Assembly (NCBI RefSeq): GCF_950023065.1
Contig: NC_088677.1
Location: 82,547,469 to 82,611,468, forward strand
DNA length: 64,000 nucleotides
Direction: 5' to 3'
Origin: Planococcus citri
Lineage: Eukaryota > Arthropoda > Insecta > Hemiptera > Pseudococcidae
The notes under the pieces were generated by a model. The model was not told the origin of the DNA and did no database searches. It worked only from the letters and a program-made list of their open reading frames with translations. Shown piece after piece: positions 55,504 to 64,000 of this stretch; the stretch's first letter is position 1; each line of letters begins with the position of its first letter. Both the position numbers and the translations under genes were made by a program.

Positions 55504-55866
55504 CACAGTGGGCCACAGACCCCCCCCAAAAACGGCGATAATTCGGATTCAACCTTCATTGATGTGCAATACGTCGAATAATACGTTTTCAAGGTCGTAG
55601 AATTTGATTCTGCACTTATTTTTTTTGTAGGGGTTAGTACAGTCGGTAAGGGGTTGAACCCGAACAAAATTGCCACAAAAGATTATTTTGCTTTAAAAGA
55701 TCCAGGGTGGTGTCCCAAACAACATATCCGGAGCCGCCCCCGATCCACCTGGTGCGTTCCCCCCACAGTGGATTTCAGCCCCCCAAAACACGTTTTTCGC
55801 AATTTTCTCCCCCGCATTGCATTTTAGCGAAAAATATGTAGTTAGACAAAAGAATCTACGTCAAAG

Positions 55867-58800
55867 GGTATTCCACAGTATAAGATAGGCGAAATGGCCC
55901 TGTTCCCAGATTTGGAAAATTATGATGGATTATTGTTGGGTACCTCCAATGAAAATTTTTGAGCGGAATTTCCGCACCCAACCCACTCCCTTGGTCTGTA
56001 TAGCCAAAAAACGCGTTTTTTACGAGAAAAATTCTGTATCCATGAGTTGTGTGGAGAAAATTTTGGCATCGCGTGGAATGTGAAGGGGAAGCATGGGTCT
56101 TTTAACACGATTTTTTTCAAAAATTTTTACCATAGTAGTGGGGGTGAAATTGACAAAAGAAAACTTTGAACCGCCACAGCTCCGGAGTATATGGGTAATC
56201 CAAAAAAATGTTTTCGCCAAAATGTGTCTTTTTACTAGTACTTTCTCACTACCAATCCATAAAATCGAAATTTTGTCTGAAAAATGGTCATATTTGTAAA
56301 AAACCCTAGAAAATACGCGTTTTTCGCGTTTTTTTTGCAAAATAATGTGGAATATGCGAAAAATACATGGAACAAAAATGTTTAGCGTCAAATTTTACCC
56401 TAGAAAATGTGTTCACAAGGTTGTCAAAACGCTCATCTACTGAGCTACCCGCGAGCACACGCCGCCTCTTTGCAGCATAGTCAAGAGATGAGATATTATG
56501 GCACCTGCACTAGGGTGGTCCTTATTTTCGAAGTTGGAATTTTTTTGCTCCCACCCCCCAAAGTTGTTCCATTTGATGAAAAAATAAATCCTACGAAGTT
56601 TAAACCCCCTGTGTAAAAAAAAAAGTGGTGCTAGAATGCCCCCCGCCAATTTTTCAAAAAATTGAAAAATGGAAAATGATGCAATTTTTTTAAATTTTTG
56701 ATTGTTTTCAATCTATCGCACCCCAATATTCCCCCTTTGAACCAAAACAGCCCCCAGAAATTTTTTACCCCCTCCCCAGTGAGAAAACAATAACTTGCTA
56801 TTTTGCTATACCGGTGGAGCGGAAAAATTTATGGTATCAATTTCGCTGAAATTGAAGTATGTTGGAGATTGTGCGTTAAAATTACGCCCAAAAAAAGTTC
56901 AGCCTCCCACGTGCCCTTGCGGTGAAACTGTGCCCCCCCCAAGTATGGCCATTTTGGGGGAAACGTTGTTTTTTTGAATTTAAAAGTACTTACCAATACC
57001 CATTTTTTCCGAAAACGAGTAGCACTCAAAAGGTGCGATTTGAGATTATGAATCGAATAACGTAATCGGTTTTTTGATTTAACCCCAGCTAACCCCTCCA
57101 AAAAACGCTTGAAACGTCGCGAATAAGCGTTTTTTCGCTATTTTAATTGAAAATATTGGTATCTGTACCAATTTTTTGGAAATGTTTCATTTCTGGGCAG
57201 GGTGCTTTTAAAAAGCAGAAGAAGAGATCTTCTTTTAAATATTTTGATAGTTAGGGGAGGAAGGAAAGGGGGTGAGAAAGTGGATTAGAATTCATTCAAG
57301 TTGGAATTTTTCTGGTCCGCAATCCTCATTTTCAGAGACAACTGGAAAACAAAACTGTGACTCTGAGAAAAAAATGGAAGAAAAATTTGAAAATTCAATA
57401 TAAAAAAAAATCAGCACCTTGTTTCATTTTTGGGAACAAATTACAACTTTTTTTTGAAGGCACATAATTTTGGCAAAAGAAATTGTGGCTCTTTGAAAAA
57501 AATAACATATTTTATAGTAATTTTGCCAAAATGCAGGATTTTTTTGCAATTTTAACATAGAGTGAAATCTTTTCATGATTCTGGCAAAAGAACAGGAATT
57601 TTGACCAAAGGTTAAATGTTATGGGTGTTCTGTCAGAAAAGCAAGATTTTTGAGAATTTTCGCAAATGAAGCGAGAATTTTAGACAATTCTGGTAAATAA
57701 GGGGAAATAGTTTCGGCCATTTTGACCAAAGACCAGATTTTATAGCAGCTTAAAATAAAAAATGAAAAAACATCATTGTTTGACTTTTTTTGGAAATTGT
57801 TTTTGGTAATATGGGGCCCAAGGGTAGCGCCAAATGAAATTTTTGTAAGAACCAAAATTTAGAAAATTTTCCAAGAAGCAACTTTTATTCCATGATTTTT
57901 CTTGTTGGAATAATTCAAGGTGGTAGGGAAGTTTGGAATATGGAGCAAGGGCCCCCTCAAGAAAGGGGGAGAAGTGGAGATTGGAATACGAGCCGAATTC
58001 ACTTGTTTCAATGTGAAAAGGACTAAGTATATTTTCAATTAAAATAGCAAAAAAACGCTTATTCGCGATGTTTCAAGCGTTTTTTGGAGGGGTTAGCTGG
58101 GGTCAAATCAAAAAACTGATAACGCTATTCGATTCATAATCTCAAATCGCACCTTTTGAGTGCTACACGTTTCCCCCAAAATTGCCCCACTTTGGAGGGG
58201 GGCACAGGTTCACCGCAGGCGCACGTGGGAGGCTGAACTTTTTTTGGGGGTAATTTTAACGCACAATCTCCAACATACTTTAATTTCAGCGAAATTGATA
58301 CCATAAATTTTTCCGCTCCACCGGTATAGCAAAATAGCAAGTTATATTGTTTCCTCACTGGGGAGGGGGTAAAAAATTTCTGGGGGCTGTTTTGGTTCAA
58401 AGGGGGAATATTGGGGTGCGATAGATTGAAAACAATCAAAAATTTAAAAAAATTGCATCATTTTCCATTTTTCAATTTTTTGAAAAATGGGGGGGGGGCA
58501 TTCTGGCACCACTTTTTTTTTACACAGGGGGTTTAAACTTCGTAGGATTTATTTTTTCATCAAATGGAACAACTTTGGAGGGTGGGAGCAAAAAAATTCC
58601 AACTTCGAAAATAAGGACCACCCTAGTGCAGGTGCCATAATATCTCATCTCTTGACTTTGCTGCAAAGAGGCGGCGCGGCGTGTGCTCGCGGGTAGCTCA
58701 GTAGATGAGCGTTTTGACAACCTTGTGAACACATTTTCTAGGGTAAAATTTGACGCTAAACATTTTTGTTCCATGTATTTTTCGCATATTCCACATTATT

Positions 58801-59281
58801 TTGCAAAAAAACGCGAAAAACGCGTATTTTCCAGGGCTTTTTACATATATGACCATTTTTCAGACAAAATTTCGATTTTATGGATTGGTAGTAAGAGAGT
58901 ACTAGTAAAAAGACACATTTTGGCGAAAACAGTTTTTTGGATTACCCATACTATACTCCGGAGCTGTGGCGGTTCAAAGTTTTCTTTTGTCAATTTCACC
59001 CCCACTACTATGGTAAAAATTTTTGAAAAAAATCGTGTTAAAAGACCCATGCTTCCCCTACACATTCCACGCGGTACCAAAATTTTCTCCCCACAACTCA
59101 TGGATACAGAATTTTTCTCGTAAGAAACGCGTTTTTTGGCTATACAGACCAAGGGGGGTGGGTTGGGGGGGGGGCGGAAATTCCGCTCAAAAATTTTCAT
59201 CGGAGGTACCCAACAATAATCCATCATAATTTTCCAAATCTGGGAACAGGGCCATTTCGCCTATCTTACCGTGGAATACCC
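55867..59281. mobile_element. Palindrome A inside the 6.2-kb element
   Basis: Arms 55867-57140 and 58040-59281 are near-complementary over about 1.2 kb, with ends GGGTATTCCAC..TAAGATAGGCG. Its termini resemble those of the element at 17125-19651. Each arm includes a 5'-half tRNA-like piece (GCGGGTAGCTCAGTAGATGAGC at 58689 and its mirror at 56430-56452). The 900-bp centre is unpaired AT-rich DNA. Confidence 0.82.
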
Positions 59282-60249
59282 TTTCCGATCTAATGATGTA
59301 TCAACTTTCCTTGTACGTTCAAGGGGGGTGGAATTACAGCCATTCAAAAAAGGGGGGTTTCTTGAAAAATACATAAAGGCTATGGGCGCCTGAGAGGGGT
59401 GAAATGGTCTCCGAAAGCGTTCGCGTTGATATTAGCATGGAAAGTGAGTACCATTGAAACACTTCCGCATGAAAAATGTCAGATCCACACCCCCTCCCAT
59501 TTTTGAGGAGCCCCCGTTTTCTAAAATTTTGATAACAGTTTTCTCAGCCCCATGTTAACCGATTTTGAAAATTTTTCAGTATGTTGTGGACATCCTTAAG
59601 AGGTACCCTCACAAAAATTTTCAGCCACCTCCCCTCATATTTACCCCTCAAAATGGAGTTTTAAACTTATTTTGTGCTTTTCAAAAATAGTCAAATTTGA
59701 GGGGGCGAAGTACTCTGGAGAGGGCTAGATGAGTGTAGCAAAAAATCTGACGTCATATTCGTGCTCAGCGGTATCGAATCATAAGAAAACGACATCCTAT
59801 TCATTGATACTTAGTTATTTCCCCCAAAATTCCCATTTTACCCCAACCCCCCCTTCGACACATTTTTACGCCATTTTGAGGGGTAAATATGAGGGGAGGT
59901 GGCTGAAAATTTTTGTAAGGATACCCTTTAAGGATGTCCACAACATACTGAAAAATTTTCAAAATCGGTCAACATGGGGCTGAGAAAACTGTTATTGAAA
60001 TTTTAGAAAAGGGGGTTCTTCAAAAATGGGAGGGGGTGTGGATCTGACATTTTTCATGCGGAAGTGTTTCAATGGTACTCACCTTCCATGCTAATATCAA
60101 CTCGAACGCTTTCGGAGACCATTTCACCCCTCTTAGGCGCCTATTGCATTTATGTATTTTTCAAGAAACCCCCCTTTGTTGAATGGCTGTAATTCCACCC
60201 CCCCTTGAACGTACAAGGAATGTTGATACATCATTAGATCGGAAATTTG
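59282..60249. mobile_element. Palindrome B inside the 6.2-kb element
   Basis: Arms 59282-59655 and 59870-60249 are mirrors: TTTCCGATCTAATGATG outside, then TGTACGTTCAAGGGGGG, CTTTCGGAGACC, GGTACTCAC and TGAGGGGTAAATATG words inward. Adjacent to the right end of palindrome A. The centre carries the 'gacgtcatattcgtg' word also seen at 1857, 17770, 21400 and 21650. Confidence 0.8.
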
Positions 60250-60479
60250 ACGTAGATTCTTTTGTCTAACCACATATTTTCCACTAAAATGTAATGCGGG
60301 GGAGAAAATTGCGAAAAACGTGTTTTGGGGGGCTAAAATCCACTGTGGGGGAGAACGCACCAGGTGGATCGGGGGCGGCTCCGGATATGTTGTTTAGGAC
60401 ACCATCCTAGACCTTTTAGAGCAAAAAAAATCTTTTGTGGGAATTTTGTTTGGGTTTGCCTCCAAAAAGTGCTATACCG

Positions 60480-61650
60480 ACTGGCCTACGTGGGGGGGGG
60501 GGGGGGTGAGGCGTGGGGAGCGGAAAAATTTGAAATGCTGCTTATATAATCGTGTAATATATCGATTAATATGTTTTCGAGGTCGCAGAGTTCGAATCTG
60601 GAGTTATTTTTTTGGTAGGGGTGAGGGGTGAGGCGCGGGGAGGGGGAAATTTCAAATTTTGCTTATATTATTGTGTAATATGTCGATTGATATGTTTTCG
60701 AGGTCGTAGAATTCGAATATGCACTTATTTTTTTTGTAGGTGTGGGGGTGAGGCGTGGAAACTGGAAAATTTTCAAATTCTGCTTATATTATTGTGTAAT
60801 ATATCGATTAATATGTTTTCGAGGTCGTAGAGTTCGAAAATGGAGTAATGTTTTTGGTAGGGATTAAAAGCGAGACGTGGAGAGGTGAAAAATTCCAAAT
60901 TTTGCTCGTATTATCGTTTAATATGCCGTTTGTTATGTTTTCGAGGTTGTTTGTATCGTTGATTTGAAAAAATTATTTTATATCTCAAATAACGTATTTC
61001 AATCAAAATTGAATCGAGTATATCATGTTTTGATCTTAAAATTGCGATATATCCGCAATTGTGAAGAAAATTGATGTATTTTTAATAGAAAAATGAACCT
61101 GCAAAGCAATGGGACAATTTCGGGTAAAAAATCGCTAAAACATAGTATACACTATTCCCAAATACACATCACTATGCAGAAGAGAACACGCAAGATTGCG
61201 CAATTATATGAGTTTTGTTCCAAAATGTGTTCTGATTTTGTGTAAAAAACTGTAAACTTTAAAAATCAGTGGTTTAAGAAAACATCAAAAAGTAAATTTG
61301 GAATTTTTCACTTCCCCACGCCTCACCCCCACCCCTACAAAAAAAATAAGCGCATATTCGAATTCTACGATCTCGAAAACATATCAATCGACATATTACA
61401 CAATAATATAAGCAAAATTTGAAATGTCCCCCTCCCCGCGCCTCACCCCTCGCCCCTACCAAAAAAATAACTCCAGATTCGAACTCTACGACCTCGAAAA
61501 CATATTAATCGATATATTACACGATTATATAAGCAACATTTCAAATTTTCCCGCTCCCCGCGCCTCATCCCCCACCCCTACAAAAAAATAAGTGCAGATT
61601 CGAATTCTACGACCTCGAAAACGTATTATTCGACGTATTGCACACCGATG
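60480..61650. repeat. Palindrome C: inverted arrays of about 120-bp units
   Basis: Four units on the left (60490-60930) and three on the right (61290-61650, opposite orientation), each with GTTTTCGAGGTCG(C/T)AGA.TTCGAA and TATATCGATTAATATG variants and a G-rich 'ggtgaggcgtggggag'. A non-repeated 310-bp centre lies between. Copies of the unit also occur at 55580-55640 and 31430-31510. Confidence 0.78.
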
Positions 61651-61706
61651 AAGGTGGAATCCGAATTATCGCCGTTTTTGGAGGGTCTGTGGCCCACTGT
61701 GCGTAT

Positions 61707-62354
61707 GTTGGTATTAGTATACTGATAAGTATGTACCTAGTACCTACCAATCACAAACCCTAAGATTTTATTTCGTGTTTTCTCTTTGATTTTTTCACTA
61801 GAACTTTATTCTCCAAATGTTGCGATTTTTTTCCAAACGTTGAATGGAAGCTCCACCTTCAAAAATGTCAGTCTGACAGCTGATTAAATAAAAAAATGTT
61901 GCAACTCTCCCAAGTTCTTACCTGACCCAATTACATGCACTTAAAAAAAAAAAAAGAAAAGATGTTACGATTTTAAGACGACTAAATTTTTAGTGATAAT
62001 GGAAAAAGGGATGACATGACAGAGGGATGCAATGCAACACCTAACTTTCAAGAACTTTCGATTTTTACAATGATTGGTGTTCATTTCAATTTCAAATTAA
62101 AAAAAAAAAAAATGTCAGGATTTAAAGGAAACTAAATTTTTAGCAACATTCAACTTTTGAGATGTTGACGAGATTTTCACAACGACTAGTTCCAAAACTA
62201 GCTGTTTTCTTTTCGCATGCTCGGAGTAAAAAAAAAAAAAAACTTGCTCCGAGTAAAATAGAGCGTTCTTTTCACATGCTGAAAGGGGGACATTTCACAC
62301 TCACGCACGCTTACACACGCGCACACTCAGCTTGTCAAGACAATACCACCTATA
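61707..62354. other. Spacer, nothing recognised
   Basis: AT-rich with poly-A/T runs near 61943, 62098 and 62230, and two diverged copies of a phrase around 'actaaatttttag' (61981, 62131). No gene. Confidence 0.4.
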
Positions 62355-63414
62355 GTAAAAGGCCTGAGCGCTGTTTTGTGACGTCATCACTATGAGGGAT
62401 TACTTACGTATCTATTGTATCTAAATACACTATGATATGAATAAAAAATACACTCGAACGAATTAATTCCTGTGAAAATTTTTATTTTTCATATTTTATT
62501 CACATGAATAACATGAATAATGAATTTAAGATCACTAAGGAATGATTTAAATGAAAAAAAAAATGAAAAAATGAGGTGATAAACAACACTGTTTTTCAAC
62601 ATTAAAGATGAAAGTTATGCATAGACATAGACATGACAAAATTATACCTTCTGGAAGATATTACAAAACTCACTGGTGAAATATAATAAATAATTGTCGA
62701 ATTTGTCCAAATCCCACTAAATTAAAATGATATCAACTCTAATTCCAATGTGTGTATTCCATTTCCATTTTCAACTACAGGTAAAAAACCACAGGACACT
62801 GGACAGTTTAGTTTCTTCAGCAGTGATATGATCGATAAAAATGATTTCTCTGATTTTGCTGACCAACTTGAGTGATAAAATTGATAATTCAAACACTTTC
62901 AGCAAATTGGTTTGAGATTTTGATGGTTTCTTGATCAGATATCCATTGTAGTTGGATGGTTGCATTCACTATGCAGGTTTAAAACTCATTGTAGATTTTA
63001 TGGTACACTATGCACTACTCATTTCACTGCAACGTTATTCAAGTAAAACACAGGCACTAGTAGGTACACATCAGTTTTCATTTTTATTCACTTCACAGTT
63101 CACAAGATATCTACACATCCAAATCACACAACAGTCACAACACAAACAGATCATGAAAAATTCACTTTTGTACAAAAATAGAGTAATCCAACACCACCAG
63201 TAGTTGAAAACAACAATATTTCATCACTGTACCACATTTTAGAACAAATTTAATTAATAAGTCATCATTTCAATAACTTTTTCAACGAAAGTTTTACTCA
63301 ATTTCACAAATTCGCCATTTAATCATACGTTAAAATTCAAATGGTAAACACAATCGAGTCCCCTTAAGGTGTGACGTCAGAAGGTGATAACGATTCAGCG
63401 CTCAGGCCTTTTAC
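62355..63414. mobile_element. Inverted-repeat element GTAAAAGGCCTGAGCGCTG
   Basis: The 19-mer GTAAAAGGCCTGAGCGCTG at 62355 is perfectly mirrored at 63396-63414, with further partial pairing just inside (TGACGTCA on both sides). About 1.06 kb. The flanks do not show a clear target duplication. No transposase in the AT-rich interior. Confidence 0.6.
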
Positions 63415-63415
63415 C

Positions 63416-63644
63416 TGTAGAAGTTCGGAGTTTAGTCGCAGTTGTTTGTTGGTAGTGTGGCGCAGATCAAACCACACTTCACTTTATATTTTATCTGTGA
63501 TCTCGTGTTAGAGTCCAGAATAGCTTTAGCTTACAAGTTGTTGTTAGAAGTAAGATGATGAAATAAATATTGAGAAAATGTAGCCGGCAAATTTATTCGT
63601 TTTAAGTAGTTATTTTCGGAGTATAAATGGCCAAAACTTTAACA
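63416..63644 (+). mobile_element. Probable 5' LTR of a Copia retrotransposon
   Basis: Starts TGTAGAAGTT and ends ACTTTAACA (TG...CA), with a TATA-like motif (TTTATATTTTA near 63483) and AATAAA (63562). Directly followed by GGTTATGGGCCCAG, a primer-binding site of the kind found in insect Copia elements, and then gag. The left border is inferred from the TG because the 3' LTR is outside the window. Confidence 0.6.
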
Positions 63645-63739
63645 GGTTATGGGCCCAGAAATGCGCGTTGGTATTGTGTCGATTTTTAAGTGTAAATTGT
63701 AAATTGTAAAGTAAAGTGTTGGTGAAAGATTCAGATACG

Positions 63740-64000
63740 ATGAATGGTGATAATGGAAGATCGTTTAAGCAGTTCGATGGAACGAATTATCCTAACTGGA
63801 GGATACGGGTAATGGCGTTACTAGATTACCATGAAGTGAAAGATATAGCGATTTCGAGAGTACCAGAGAATCCTGATTCAAGATGGAAAAAGAAAAACAA
63901 ACGGTGCAGATATCTGATTATGCAGAATATAGCTGATTCCCATCTTTACCACTGTGTTAATCGTGAGTACGCGGCAGACATAATAACAGAATTGGATGAT
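63740..64000 (+). CDS. Copia gag, N-terminal part (runs off right edge)
   Basis: 87 codons open to the window end, beginning MNGDNGRSFKQFDGTNYPNW. This is the typical start of Copia-family Gag (F.G.NY..W.......L.), followed by helices with YLIMQNIADSHLYHC. The frame is intact as far as visible, and it lies about 95 bp after the putative primer-binding site. It may be a complete element. Confidence 0.85.
   Translation, partial: MNGDNGRSFKQFDGTNYPNWRIRVMALLDYHEVKDIAISRVPENPDSRWKKKNKRCRYLIMQNIADSHLYHCVNREYAADIITELDD

Larger units (their letters stand above)
55504..61701. mobile_element. 6.2-kb nested palindromic TIR element (CACAGTGGGC family)
   Basis: Ends CACAGTGGGCCACAGACC and its mirror at 61701, flanked by the perfect 5-bp duplication CGTAT (55499-55503, 61702-61706). 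Inside are three further inverted-repeat systems: A (55867-59281), B (59282-60249) and C (60480-61650). The outer sequence (CGGATATGTTGTTT, GTGGATCGGGGGCGGCTCCGG) reappears inverted at 60360-60420, showing that A and B interrupt an older palindrome. No transposase frame; all 60- to 146-codon frames fall in repeated arms. Confidence 0.85.

Noticed and set aside
55920..59229. Paired frames of 60-146 codons repeated in both arms (for example ..PMLPLHIPR..KIFS..)
   Set aside because: They are the same sequence read from the two arms of palindrome A; the frames differ between arms, as expected for non-coding DNA.

Overview
This is eukaryotic nuclear DNA, very AT-rich and crowded with transposons. 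It contains GT-AG introns, a receptor tyrosine kinase split into phase-consistent exons, non-LTR and Copia retroelements, and dozens of inverted-repeat DNA elements. The abundance of GTAGGTA/TACCTA words and the secreted AAA-ATPase-like/PD-(D/E)XK gene suggest a sap-feeding hemipteran, most likely a mealybug or other scale insect. That assignment is inference; no marker gene fixes the species.

Left third (1-20.5 kb, minus strand): a head-to-tail pair of receptor genes. The complete one runs from its start codon at 16478 to about 8.1 kb. I reconstructed seven coding exons whose splice sites and phases all agree. They encode about 1292 residues: signal peptide, Sema domain, three PSI modules separated by two plexin-type IPT/TIG segments, one transmembrane helix and an intracellular FGFR/RET-like tyrosine kinase. 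This is a MET-like layout built from a plexin-like ectodomain. The kinase has lost the DFG aspartate (NFG) and the third glycine of the P-loop (GEGEFR), so it looks like a pseudokinase. The last coding exon is present in two similar tandem versions. The second paralogue enters at the left edge (1-88) with its own 5' leader. A leader/promoter block is duplicated at 5.0-5.7 kb and 19.8-20.5 kb.

Middle (20.7-44 kb, plus strand): a tandem duplication, each copy with a spliced 5' leader and a single long coding exon (24446-27823 and 38842-42141). The product is a large P-loop NTPase-like protein with an internal glycine-rich, collagen-like region and no family I can name. Between the copies lie two decayed LINEs. 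One of these is broken by two DNA elements. Comparing the two units gives paralogous empty sites that date and delimit several TIR insertions.

Right third (44-64 kb): an RTE-like LINE broken by two DNA elements; an intact AAA-ATPase-like gene with a C-terminal PD-(D/E)XK nuclease fold and a probable signal peptide (50961/50874-53243, plus); an inverted-repeat element with a 21-bp minisatellite; a 6.2-kb nest of palindromes (55504-61701) with 5-bp target duplications; a further inverted repeat; and the 5' LTR and start of gag of a Copia element running off the right edge.

Most remaining sequence is AT-rich intronic or intergenic DNA made of diverged dispersed repeats. I found no convincing functional tRNA, rRNA or CRISPR. 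Several tRNA-like stretches are SINE-like or decayed.
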